From the NCBI GenBank assembly GCA_021800155.1, contig JAJYZG010000008.1, forward strand, positions 1-37,271: DNA of 37,271 nt, given 5' to 3'. This document shows, in pieces, positions 1 through 7,926 of this stretch. The notes under the pieces are model-generated. The model saw only the letters and a list, made by a program, of their open reading frames with translations, searched no databases and was not told the origin of the DNA. The position numbers were made by a program, and so were the translations under genes. Source of the DNA: a bacterium (GTDB taxonomy: Bacteria; Patescibacteriota; Saccharimonadia; Saccharimonadales; UBA4665). Position 1 is the stretch's first letter; every line of letters starts with the position of its first letter.

Positions 1-209
1 GTCAACCTTGGCTCTGGCTTTATACGCTTTGGTATCAGATACCTAGTTTTGCTGCCTCTGTTAACGTTGATTTGATAGCAATTTATCTTACCGGTGCCGC
101 AACTCTATTATTGCTATTCGTGCCTTTTATACCCGGATTAAGAGATATACCAAAGCTCATACCGATCCATCGCTTAATCTGGCGTTATTGGTATCGCAAC
201 CGGGCTTAA
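1..209 (+). CDS. C-terminal fragment of a membrane protein
   Basis: The reading frame beginning at base 3 is open from the window edge to a TAA at 207-209, so only the last 68 residues or so of a longer protein are present. The fragment has one strong hydrophobic helix (TGAATLLLLFVPFIPG) followed by a basic tail containing RDIPKLIPIHRLIWRYWYR. The Pro-Gly break and the basic, aromatic tail after a last helix resemble the C-terminus of cytochrome b-like or related multi-helix respiratory proteins, but the piece is too short to name. Its predicted last helix and cytoplasmic tail are what the sequence supports directly. The start lies outside the window. Confidence 0.55.
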   Translation, partial: QPWLWLYTLWYQIPSFAASVNVDLIAIYLTGAATLLLLFVPFIPGLRDIPKLIPIHRLIWRYWYRNRA

Positions 210-268
210 GGGTCTTGATCCCGAGAACTGTCAGTTGTAGGTATCAAGGGCAACATATGGTTTAGTTA

Positions 269-1002
269 ATGATCATTGAGCTATTGTTACGAGTTTGTTT
301 GCTGCTCTATTTAACGGCCGCGCTTCGTGTTTAGAGAGACTTTTGAGTTAAGGTGCCAGCTCGAGACTCCTTATAAGTCAGAATCAAGCCATTAAGGCGG
401 CTGTAAGCAAGTTTTTTATTTGCTAATCGGTTACTCTGTCGTGCAAATGGTTATTCCGTCATTAGCATCATTGGTGAAAGTCAAAACATTGCTAGCGATG
501 GACTTCATATCAATCATTGTTCTTAATCAATTGCTACCTTAAAATTCTGATTACGCCCAAGAATTAGCTGACGGTTAAAACTATAATAATCGGGATGAGT
601 GGTATGTTTATTGCAGCCGGACTGCCAGCCGGGCGTTTAAAGTAATCCGTTCTGCTATAAATAATAACATCAGCCATCCTGATCGGGATTATAGCGATCG
701 GGTCTTTTGGGCGTTCATCGAATCAGGGATTCTTGGTGGCGGGCAGCCCCAGGTTCTTTATCTCTCGTGCTGTCTGCGGCAATGGCCGCAGCCTCTACTA
801 AGTTGGTCTTCAATCAACTGTGCTCCGGCATTGAATTTATATACTATCTAGTTGGACGGTGTACTCTCTAGTTGCCGTTGGCACATTATCTGACCAGGTG
901 CTTGAAACGGCCTATGGCTCTGGACCGATCACAGTCAACCACCCGATTTTAGATACTACCGAATCTGTAGTCAGCGCATTAATTGCTATCGATTTGTTTT
1001 AA
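269..1002 (+). pseudogene. Decayed DMT/EamA-type transporter
   Basis: No long ORF exists here, but pieces in different plus-strand frames read like a drug/metabolite transporter in order. At about 280-345 there is AIVTSLFAALFNGRAS. At about 670-735 there is SAILIGIIAIGSFGRSSNQG. At about 743-800 there is LSLVLSAAMAAASTKLVFNQ. At 871-1002 there is a long last piece beginning VAVGTLSDQVLETAYGSGP and ending SVVSALIAIDLF before a TAA. The helix-Gly patterns and the GP...PILD...E..VSALI signature fit the second EamA repeat. At least three frame changes and several stops separate the pieces, so this is a dead gene. The family assignment rests on pattern recognition only. Confidence 0.45.
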
Positions 1003-1104
1003 AGATGCAATTCACTTGTTGACGGCGTCGGAATGATGTAAGGCTGCTTATCTACAATGTGATTGCCGTTAAGGCATATAATAGATTTGGTGACGGAGGG
1101 AACA

Positions 1105-1608
1105 ATGCTATCTAATGATTTAATATGCGATGGGTTTAACCGAGTTAAAGAAAACGTGCACCGAGTGATTGACGGTTTGGATGAAAGAGAATTATTTTAC
1201 CGACCACATGAGCGAGCGAACACTATAGCATGGCTAATCTGGCACTTAACCCGGGTACAGGACGACCACTTGGCTGCTGCTTTTTCTGACACGCAGCTAT
1301 GGCATCAGGGATGGTCCGATAAATTTAACTTGCCGTTTGACAATAACGCAACCGGATACGGACAAAGTACTAAAGCAGTCGGTCTGGTTAAGGCCGATGC
1401 CAAACTGCTGGGCGGTTATCACGATGTTGTCCATGCCGCGACTATCCGCTACTTAAGCGGGCTGAAAGAAACCGATTACCAAAGAATAGTCGACAAACGC
1501 TGGCAACCTCCAGTAACGCTTGCGGTGCGTATTGTCAGTGTTTTAGCCGATGACTTACAGCATGTCGGACAAGCGGCCTATGTTTTGGGTTTACTAGAAA
1601 ATTCGTAG
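1105..1608 (+). CDS. DinB-like / DUF664 family protein
   Basis: A 167-residue all-helical protein of the DinB/DUF664 superfamily, which includes mycothiol-, bacillithiol- or glutathione-dependent S-transferases and metal-binding proteins of unknown role. An early helix carries WLIWHLTRVQDDHLAAAF and a late helix carries DDLQHVGQAAYVLGLL. These His residues sit where the family places its metal-binding triad. The frame is open further upstream to a TTG at 1063, but the ATG at 1105 has a good Shine-Dalgarno (GGAGGG, six bases or so upstream) and was chosen. Length is normal for the family. The gene stands alone, followed by about 550 bases without a convincing gene. The substrate cannot be told from sequence. 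Confidence 0.8.
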   Translation: MLSNDLICDGFNRVKENVHRVIDGLDERELFYRPHERANTIAWLIWHLTRVQDDHLAAAFSDTQLWHQGWSDKFNLPFDNNATGYGQSTKAVGLVKADAKLLGGYHDVVHAATIRYLSGLKETDYQRIVDKRWQPPVTLAVRIVSVLADDLQHVGQAAYVLGLLENS

Positions 1609-2144
1609 AAATCAATATACTCTTTAGAGCTATGGAATAACAAATGCTTTCCGTGACTAGCTAGGTTTTTGAAAAATGTGATTTTCTGCGGCGAACAGTA
1701 CTAACGTGAACCAGCCGCCAATAGTTTCGGATGTTCCCAAAAACCTTAGAAGTTAGTGATAATTATAGATGATTCATAACGCGGTTAATGATCCAGATGG
1801 TACTGGTAAAATATTTGACCATCGGGTGTTGTTTAATATTGCTTCATCAGCCGAGAATGTTTTGGAAAACTCCGAACCAAAGGATACGGTTGTGGGGCTT
1901 ATATGGCGTCGCCACCAATTGCCATATCATTGCGGTACTGCCTAAGAGCGTGCATGATTATCTTTTTAAGCTTTGTGCGCTGGATAAAGAGGGTGACCTT
2001 ACCCGGGACCGTTAAACAGGGCAAGATTTGGCTATGGAGGGGAACATCATAGATTAAAGTTTGCTCATCCATAAATACCGGCGTGTATGCCGCTTTCAAG
2101 CATAATTTATTAATACCCAAGTAATGTATTTCAGCTTAAGCTAG
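1609..2144. other. Gene-poor stretch
   Basis: No convincing gene is visible. A 58-codon frame (1769-1945, plus strand, ATG start) and overlapping frames on both strands of similar length give proteins without recognisable motifs and lack a clear ribosome binding site. Switching frames near 1945 continues a readable but unrecognised sequence, so this may be the debris of a gene. The end of the stretch contains the promoter of the following gene. Confidence 0.4.
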
Positions 2145-2150
2145 TATAAT
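2145..2150 (+). promoter_or_regulatory. -10 box close to start codon
   Basis: A perfect TATAAT lies 12 bases before the ATG at 2163. Transcription starting six to eight bases after it would leave a leader of about five bases and no room for a Shine-Dalgarno, and none is seen. No good -35 box is visible. This suggests a nearly leaderless transcript for the two oxidoreductase genes. Confidence 0.5.
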
Positions 2151-2162
2151 AACAATTCTAGA

Positions 2163-3155
2163 ATGACAAAATTCTATTGGTTTTTAGGTCACGAACAGTT
2201 CCAGCCAGAGGTATTAATTAAGCATGCGTTAGTGGCAGAGCATGCTGGATTCGACGGGGTGATGGTGTCGGAGCACTTTAACCCGTGGGTTGCCGATTTT
2301 GGGGCAGCCGGTTTTGCATATGCGACGCTTGGGGCTTTAGCCCAGGTGACAACAAAGTTAGAGTTAATGACGGCTGTCACAACACCGCTGTTTCGTTACC
2401 ATCCGGCGGTGGTCGCTCAGGCTGCTGCAACGATCGATCGGTTAAGTGGCGGACGCTTTGCTTTAGGTGTCGGTTCTGGTGAAAAGATCAATGAAGTGCC
2501 CCTAGGTATAGTCTTTCCGGCCTACCGCGAACGCAGCGCAAGATTAAGCGAAGCCATAGCGATTATGAGTCGACTGCTTAAGGGAGAAAAGCTAAGTTTT
2601 AATGGCGAGTATTATAAGACCAATAATGTCAAGCTTTATAGCCCGCCGCTCCACCCCCTACCGATATTGGTGGCCGCTGGCGGTCCTCAAACAGCGACTC
2701 TTGCCGGAGAAAAGGCTGATGGGTTAATTGTCAGCGTTAAGGATGTAGATGAAATTAAAGAACAGGTTATTGTGCCGGCTCAGTCAGCTGCTAAAGATAA
2801 AAGGCTGATCCTAGTTGCAACACATTGGTCGGTTTATGGCAGCCATGAGGAAGAAGCTTGGGAAGCGCTTAAGCCTTGGCGGGGTTTGCGTGCACCGAGT
2901 CGCGCTGATGCAGACGATCCCGAAGAACTGCAACGAGAGGCCGACCAACTAACGCGGTCAGATATCTTAACACGCTACCGTTTGGCGCGTTCACCGCAAG
3001 ATCTGATTAGTGCCTATCAGCCGTTAGTGCGTGATCTTCACGCTGATATTGTCGGCTTCCAATGTACAAGCGTTGACCAAGAAGCATTAATTGAACTGAT
3101 CGGCCGTGAAGTATTGCCTACGCTAAGAGCTTTGGGAAAACCAAGGAAGGAGTAA
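2163..3155 (+). CDS. F420-dependent oxidoreductase, G6PDH-like (LLM family)
   Basis: A 330-residue luciferase-like monooxygenase family TIM barrel. The N-terminus FYWFLGHEQFQPEVL and the segment GRFALGVGSGEKINEVPLG resemble the F420-dependent glucose-6-phosphate dehydrogenase (FGD) branch, in which a GxGE..NE segment helps bind the deazaflavin. LYSPPLHPLPILVAAGGP and LAGEKADGLIVS match the later barrel strands. Family members transfer hydride between an alcohol-type substrate and coenzyme F420; FMN use cannot be excluded. Length is normal. It is followed six bases later by a second LLM gene, and both are probably co-transcribed from the -10 box at 2145. No F420 biosynthesis gene is in the window. 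The substrate is unknown. Confidence 0.85.
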   Translation: MTKFYWFLGHEQFQPEVLIKHALVAEHAGFDGVMVSEHFNPWVADFGAAGFAYATLGALAQVTTKLELMTAVTTPLFRYHPAVVAQAAATIDRLSGGRFALGVGSGEKINEVPLGIVFPAYRERSARLSEAIAIMSRLLKGEKLSFNGEYYKTNNVKLYSPPLHPLPILVAAGGPQTATLAGEKADGLIVSVKDVDEIKEQVIVPAQSAAKDKRLILVATHWSVYGSHEEEAWEALKPWRGLRAPSRADADDPEELQREADQLTRSDILTRYRLARSPQDLISAYQPLVRDLHADIVGFQCTSVDQEALIELIGREVLPTLRALGKPRKE

Positions 3156-3161
3156 AAGTTT

Positions 3162-4040
3162 ATGCAAGTCGGTATCCAAATTAATCGTTTTAACTATCCT
3201 GGCGGAGACGCCAGGATAAGAGACATGCTTAAGGAGGTGGCGCTTAAATCAGAAGCTGCAAGCGTAGATAGCTTGTGGGTTATGGATCATTTTTTTCAGA
3301 TTGGCCATCTCGGACCCAAAACCGATCCGATGCTGGAAGCATACACGACGTTAGGCTTTTTGGCCGGCTTGACGGCAAAAGTGAAGCTCGGGACACTAGT
3401 TACTGGTGTTATTTACCGTGAGCCAGCACTTTTGATTAAGGCCGTGACAGCCCTTGATGTTCTGTCAAACGGCCGAGCGTATTTTGGTATCGGTGCAGGC
3501 TGGAACGACGAGGAAGCAATGGCTTTAGCCTTGCCCAATCCGTTAACCGCCAAACGGTTCGAGAGGCTAGAGGATACCCTCAGGCTAGCTAAACAGATGT
3601 GGTCGGATGACTCGTCGGAATTTAATGGTAAAATGTACCACCTGCCCGAACCAATAAATCATCCCCAGGCTCTAACTAAGCCGCACCCCCCCATCTTAAT
3701 TGGAGGGGGCGGGGAGCAGCGAACGCTTAAACTGGTTGCCCAGTATGCTGACGCTTGCAATTTATTTTGGCTAACCGGTCAAGAGGAAGTGGCTCATAAA
3801 TTGGCAGTCTTGCGTCAACATTGCGAAAAACTGGGACGAAATTACGACGACATTGAAAAAACTGTAGCAGCGGGTTTAAGCGTAGCTAAAGCCGCCAACG
3901 ACCCCAAAGCTATCATATCTACCGCAAAGGATATGCATAAACTCGGCTTGACGCACATGATCTTAGCGATCGGGACAGAAGATGATCTGTCTGACTATGA
4001 CAAACTTGGTGCCGTGGTTAAGCGGCTGCACGACATTTAA
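3162..4040 (+). CDS. LLM class F420-dependent oxidoreductase
   Basis: A 292-residue luciferase-like TIM-barrel oxidoreductase. The start MQVGIQINRFNYPGG, the WVMDHFFQIG strand, LGTLVTGVIYREPALLIKAV, GRAYFGIGAGWNDEEA and PPILIGGGGEQRTLKLVAQY are hallmarks of the F420-dependent LLM class close to the mycobacterial Rv1855c type. The start is supported by an AAGGAG ribosome binding site about nine bases upstream, formed within the end of the preceding gene. It lies in tandem with the G6PDH-like paralogue, and the two differ enough to have separate substrates. Cofactor F420 versus FMN is inferred from family only. Confidence 0.85.
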   Translation: MQVGIQINRFNYPGGDARIRDMLKEVALKSEAASVDSLWVMDHFFQIGHLGPKTDPMLEAYTTLGFLAGLTAKVKLGTLVTGVIYREPALLIKAVTALDVLSNGRAYFGIGAGWNDEEAMALALPNPLTAKRFERLEDTLRLAKQMWSDDSSEFNGKMYHLPEPINHPQALTKPHPPILIGGGGEQRTLKLVAQYADACNLFWLTGQEEVAHKLAVLRQHCEKLGRNYDDIEKTVAAGLSVAKAANDPKAIISTAKDMHKLGLTHMILAIGTEDDLSDYDKLGAVVKRLHDI

Positions 4041-4144
4041 AAACATCAAATACACTCAGTTAGTGCTGACGACAATATGACAAAAACTCAATACTTGTAC
4101 GTTGCTGCGGTTTCGGGAAGGTTAATTTTAAGGGGCATGGTGGT

Positions 4145-4498
4145 TTAGTTTTTGGAGTTCGACCGTTTAGACCGGATTTGTACTGCAGTACCGTAGGCCG
4201 CAACTTCGTTCATAGTTCCGCCGATTTCACTGGTGTCGAAACGGAACATAACTACCGCATTAGCTCCTTTTTGAGCAGCGGAGTGTTTCATTCGCTCAAC
4301 TGCTTCCGTGCGGCTATCGCTAACTAGTTTGGTGTAAGCCCGGATTTCTCCGCCGACAATTGATTTAAGACCAGCCCCTATATTGCTGACCATATTGCGG
4401 CTACGCGTCATCACACCGAAAACCTCTCCGTAAACTGCCACTACTTCATAGCCGGGCACTTCATTTGTAGTTACGACTAGCATGTTGCCATTGTCCAT
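4145..4498 (-). CDS. YbjQ / UPF0145 family protein
   Basis: A 117-residue member of the YbjQ (UPF0145) family, small pentamer-forming proteins of unknown function sometimes called heavy-metal-binding domain proteins. The family pattern is clear: [49 protein letters not shown]...A...GANAVV.FRFD and a C-terminal strand VAAYGTAV. The start ATG has a GAGAGG ribosome binding site. It is convergent with the oxidoreductase pair and divergent from the flippase-like gene. Confidence 0.9.
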   Translation of the reverse strand: MDNGNMLVVTTNEVPGYEVVAVYGEVFGVMTRSRNMVSNIGAGLKSIVGGEIRAYTKLVSDSRTEAVERMKHSAAQKGANAVVMFRFDTSEIGGTMNEVAAYGTAVQIRSKRSNSKN

Positions 4499-4632
4499 CG
4501 ACCTCTCCCCTCGCTAAAATTAAAGTTCTGCTTTCAGCTTACACCAAGCAGGTCGCTTATGCATACTGAACATAATGCTATACACAAGCTTCTTTTGCTA
4601 CACTAATACTGATAAACAAGTCATCATTCTAG

Positions 4633-5604
4633 ATGAAGCTCAGACAAGTGGTTTTGGCTCTCGGCATTATTGGCCTATTCATAGTCATTTTGCTCAATCG
4701 CCACCAGTTTGTTACATTCTGGCATCTACTCATCAATATTAAGCTTTATTATCTGATCGCTGTCGTCATCGTTCAATTATTTAGTTACTATCTTAATGCC
4801 CTATACTACCGGTCGATTCTCAGGGCTTTTAAGTACGAGATCGGCTTAATGCGGTTGTTCGAGGGCGCAATGTCGTCCAACTTCGTTAATTACATCTTTC
4901 CTACTGCCGGTATGGGCGGCGCGGTATTTTTGTCCCAGGTTTTAAAGCCTGAAGTTCCACGCGGCCAGGGTTTTCTGACCCAGATTATGCGCTACGTATT
5001 AAGCTCAATCGCCGTAGCGATGTTTATACCGGTATCTATCCTTCTGCTAGCCGCCACTGATCATTCGGATGCAACCGTCTTTGAAGGAGTTATTGTTGCG
5101 GCGTTCCTGATTCTGACAGTGGGCATAATAATCTATAAGCTGGTGCGGAACGAGAAGTTAGTCAGAAGATTGCATAACTGGCTATCACTTAAATTTCACT
5201 TTCTTAAGAGCATCGGTTCTAAAAGTTTTGCGGATGACTTTTATAGTGGATTTCACGAGATCTTTGGCAATGTCCGAACTATGTTTGTACCTTACGTTTG
5301 GTCAGTAACATATATTGTGGTGGAAGTATTTACTATGTATCTAGCGTTTTTAGCACTCGGACGGGTGGTTAATCCCGGCATCGTGCTAATGGGATACATT
5401 GTGGCTAATATTTCTAGCGTCTTTGGCGGCGCCATAATTAGCGTCGGGGCATTTGAGGTCAGTTTAACAGGTATACTAGTCGCTTTAGGTCAACCGTTTG
5501 CATTTGCGCTGTCGGTAACTTTAATTTACCGCGTGCTCAATATGATCATCGGTTTGCCGCCAGGCTTTATTTATTACCGCAAGTATATAAAAAAAACAGC
5601 TTAA
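4633..5604 (+). CDS. Flippase-like membrane protein (LPG synthase TM family)
   Basis: A 323-residue polytopic membrane protein with seven or eight predicted helices. It matches the UPF0104 / lysylphosphatidylglycerol-synthase transmembrane domain (PF03706): an early helix pair, a conserved re-entrant-like segment NYIFPTAGMGGAVFLSQVL, and late helices with GGAIISVGAFEVSLTGILVA and a C-terminal LPPGFIYYRKYIKK. Only the membrane domain is present; the cytosolic aminoacyl-transferase domain of MprF is absent, so lipid flipping or an accessory envelope role is more likely than lysinylation. It is the first gene of a plus-strand envelope block. No Shine-Dalgarno precedes the ATG. Confidence 0.85.
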   Translation: MKLRQVVLALGIIGLFIVILLNRHQFVTFWHLLINIKLYYLIAVVIVQLFSYYLNALYYRSILRAFKYEIGLMRLFEGAMSSNFVNYIFPTAGMGGAVFLSQVLKPEVPRGQGFLTQIMRYVLSSIAVAMFIPVSILLLAATDHSDATVFEGVIVAAFLILTVGIIIYKLVRNEKLVRRLHNWLSLKFHFLKSIGSKSFADDFYSGFHEIFGNVRTMFVPYVWSVTYIVVEVFTMYLAFLALGRVVNPGIVLMGYIVANISSVFGGAIISVGAFEVSLTGILVALGQPFAFALSVTLIYRVLNMIIGLPPGFIYYRKYIKKTA

Positions 5605-5628
5605 CATCTGCAATTTTGTGTGTAGAAT
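5601..5628 (+). promoter_or_regulatory. Sigma70-type promoter of glycosidase gene
   Basis: TTAACA (5601-5606), a 16-base spacer and TAGAAT (5623-5628) form a near-consensus promoter. The -35 overlaps the stop codon of the upstream gene. The -10 lies exactly 12 bases before the ATG at 5641, the same spacing as at 2145/2163, predicting a leader of only about five bases. Confidence 0.6.
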
Positions 5629-5640
5629 AGACAAACGATT

Positions 5641-6906
5641 ATGCGTCGGTTCACATTATTTATATTCAGTTGCCTAATAATAGCTGTAATTAGCCTATTT
5701 AGTGTCTTAAATCGTCCAGTTTCAGCTACATCCGAGCAGAGTACGTTGCCGCCAGTGATTAAATCCAAGAGCGAGTTATTCAAGGTTCTAGGTAATCGGA
5801 TTTTGCTGCCTTCGGGCCGGCAATATATACCTGAGGGTATATCCATCTATGGGGGCCTTGAAGATACCGACTACAGTGAGAATTTAGCCAATATCGATGC
5901 ACAAATTAAAGCAGCCGCACTTTACTGGCACACCAATACAATTCGCTTACAAGTCGCAGAAAGTAACTTATTTATACACGATAGTCCGAATAAAGCATAC
6001 AACCAACGGTTTCTAAATCAGATCATTAAGCAGGTGAAATTGGCACGTTCCCTAGGTCAGGTAGTCGTCATTAATGATCAGACCGAGTTTACCACCAATA
6101 CTTTAGCGCCGACTTATACCACTGTAAAGTTTTGGCGTATTATGTCAGCAACTTTCAGTAATCAGCCCTTTGTTATATTTGACCTGTTTAATGAGCCTCG
6201 ACTTGATGGATCGAGCATTGTGTCGCAAGACCCCACTTACCATTTAAACCACCTTTTGCTAAACATCAATCATCTAGGTTACAGGTACCGTTACAAGCGA
6301 CATAACCATAGCAAAAATACTTTGACTGTATGGCAAGCCTGGAAATATGGAGCAACCATTGACGGCACTAAATATCTTGGCATGCAAACCCTGGTAAATA
6401 AGATTCGATCATGGGGCGTGAACAACCTTATATGGGTAGAAGGACCCTATTGGGCGCAAAAGCTGCCCGAAAAACCCTACTTAATATCTGGAAGCAACAT
6501 TGTATATTCTTATCATCATATAGATTTAAATCAAGTATCCCACTGGAATTTTATAGCCAGATTAGCCGAAAAGCATGCGGTAGTTGATGGAGAATGGTCA
6601 CAGTATCAATCACCGTGGGCTGAGTGTTACTCGCGCGCACCGGTAACGACACCGCAATACCTCAGTTTTCTGCATGCTCATAATATAGGCTTGATCGCCT
6701 GGTCGCTCCAAAAAGGCTCGCTGATAAAAGGAACGCCACGCATTGAACCATCCAACTTAAATTCACCCGTCGATACACACTCGGCTAAACAGCTTCAACA
6801 GCCCAGCGAATTTAGTTACCATTACTTGTGCAATAGTTACTTTGGTCAAGGGGCTGGAACACTAATTCAACAATTTTTTAAAGCCTACAGCACGCTAGCA
6901 TATTGA
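5641..6906 (+). CDS. Secreted GH5-like glycoside hydrolase
   Basis: A 421-residue exported glycosidase of the cellulase (GH5) superfamily. Residues 1-29 form a signal peptide or N-terminal anchor (RRFTLFIFSCLIIAVISLF then VSA). The barrel shows the two catalytic Glu motifs: acid/base Glu185 in FDLFNEPRLDG and the likely nucleophile Glu318 in VVDGEWSQY. A His-rich YSYHHIDLNQVSHW segment at about 290-305 fits the usual strand 6 aromatic/His site. The substrate is presumably a beta-glucan or other polysaccharide outside the cell, but this cannot be read from sequence. It sits between a flippase-like protein and a GT2 gene. Confidence 0.8.
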   Translation: MRRFTLFIFSCLIIAVISLFSVLNRPVSATSEQSTLPPVIKSKSELFKVLGNRILLPSGRQYIPEGISIYGGLEDTDYSENLANIDAQIKAAALYWHTNTIRLQVAESNLFIHDSPNKAYNQRFLNQIIKQVKLARSLGQVVVINDQTEFTTNTLAPTYTTVKFWRIMSATFSNQPFVIFDLFNEPRLDGSSIVSQDPTYHLNHLLLNINHLGYRYRYKRHNHSKNTLTVWQAWKYGATIDGTKYLGMQTLVNKIRSWGVNNLIWVEGPYWAQKLPEKPYLISGSNIVYSYHHIDLNQVSHWNFIARLAEKHAVVDGEWSQYQSPWAECYSRAPVTTPQYLSFLHAHNIGLIAWSLQKGSLIKGTPRIEPSNLNSPVDTHSAKQLQQPSEFSYHYLCNSYFGQGAGTLIQQFFKAYSTLAY

Positions 6907-6931
6907 CAGAACAGTACAATCATAGTATAAT
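6903..6931 (+). promoter_or_regulatory. Perfect consensus sigma70 promoter
   Basis: TTGACA (6903-6908), a 17-base spacer and TATAAT (6926-6931) match the textbook housekeeping promoter at all twelve positions. The -35 overlaps the stop codon of the glycosidase gene. It should drive the GT2 gene and probably the LCP gene, with a predicted transcript start near 6938. Confidence 0.75.
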
Positions 6932-6986
6932 CTAGTAAATTTAATTTTTGCGGGAAGCGATAATAAGCTACAATATCAAGGTCAAT

Positions 6987-7877
6987 ATGAGTAAACCAAA
7001 ACCGCGATTCAGTATAGTCATACCATGCTTCAATGAGGGACAATTTATCGGGCGTACCCTTGAGTCTTTGAGCCGTCAAAGTTTTAAAAATTTTGAAGTT
7101 ATAGTGGTTGACAACAATAGCAGCGATAATACTGCGCAAGTAGCCGAATCTTATGGCGTAAAAGTAGTACACGAAAGCCATCGAGGTGTTTGTTGGGCCC
7201 GCCAGTCAGGTACGCTCGCATCAAATGGTGAAATAGTTATTTCTACTGATGCCGATACTGTCTTTAACGAGTACTGGCTAGAAAAAATTGATTCGACATT
7301 CCGAAATAATGATTGTATCGCTGTGGCCGGCCCATGTGCGTATTATGATGGGCCGTGGTGGGCAAAACTATATCCTAAATTGCTGTTTGGTATAGTTGCT
7401 ACCTACAGCCGCATTGCCGGTAATGTTTTTTATGTGACTGCTACTAATTTAGCGTTTAAGAAAAAGGTTTGGAGTGGTTACGATACATCACTGACCCAAG
7501 GTGGTGATGAAGTTGGTCTGCTAAAGGGTTTGAAGAAAAACGGTAAGATGGTTTTTGTTAACAGCAATCCGGTGTATACGTCCGGCCGGCGCCTGCATAA
7601 AGGCTTAGCGCACGCGATTTTTATAACTTTTATTTATCACTACATAATTGCGTATAACGCCAATCGCATACTAAAGCGCACTGTGATCGGCATGGCTCCT
7701 GCCTATAGAGAAGATAGTTCAATAACGGTACGCCGTTTCAAGCTATACAGGTTGGCGGTACTCACAGTACTAATACTACTTGTTTCAATTGCACATCTAC
7801 CTGGACATGATACGCTGGTGCAACAAGCACACGAAACATATTCGTTTGTAGAAAAAACTATAAAATCTAAGATCTAG
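6987..7877 (+). CDS. Family 2 glycosyltransferase with C-terminal membrane helix
   Basis: A 296-residue GT-A fold glycosyltransferase. FSIVIPCFNEGQFIGRTLES opens the nucleotide-sugar domain, VVDNNSSDNT supplies the first Asp motif, VISTDADTVF is the DXD metal and UDP site, and TQGGDEVGLLKGL is the later acidic motif of GT2 enzymes. A hydrophobic helix near the C-terminus (LYRLAVLTVLILLVSIAHL) anchors the enzyme at the membrane. The frame is open upstream to a TTG at 6948, but the ATG at 6987 has a weak AAGG five bases upstream and begins the normal family N-terminus. It is driven by the consensus promoter at 6903. Cell-wall polysaccharide or glycolipid synthesis is likely. Confidence 0.85.
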   Translation: MSKPKPRFSIVIPCFNEGQFIGRTLESLSRQSFKNFEVIVVDNNSSDNTAQVAESYGVKVVHESHRGVCWARQSGTLASNGEIVISTDADTVFNEYWLEKIDSTFRNNDCIAVAGPCAYYDGPWWAKLYPKLLFGIVATYSRIAGNVFYVTATNLAFKKKVWSGYDTSLTQGGDEVGLLKGLKKNGKMVFVNSNPVYTSGRRLHKGLAHAIFITFIYHYIIAYNANRILKRTVIGMAPAYREDSSITVRRFKLYRLAVLTVLILLVSIAHLPGHDTLVQQAHETYSFVEKTIKSKI

Positions 7878-7926
7878 TATGCGTTAAATTTAGAAAAAAC
7901 CTCTAAAAGGGAGTTGAAATTTATTA

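Noticed and set aside
1788-2120. Overlapping ORFs of 73-75 codons on both strands
   Set aside because: No recognisable family, no ribosome binding site, and odd composition; kept only as a gene-poor stretch.
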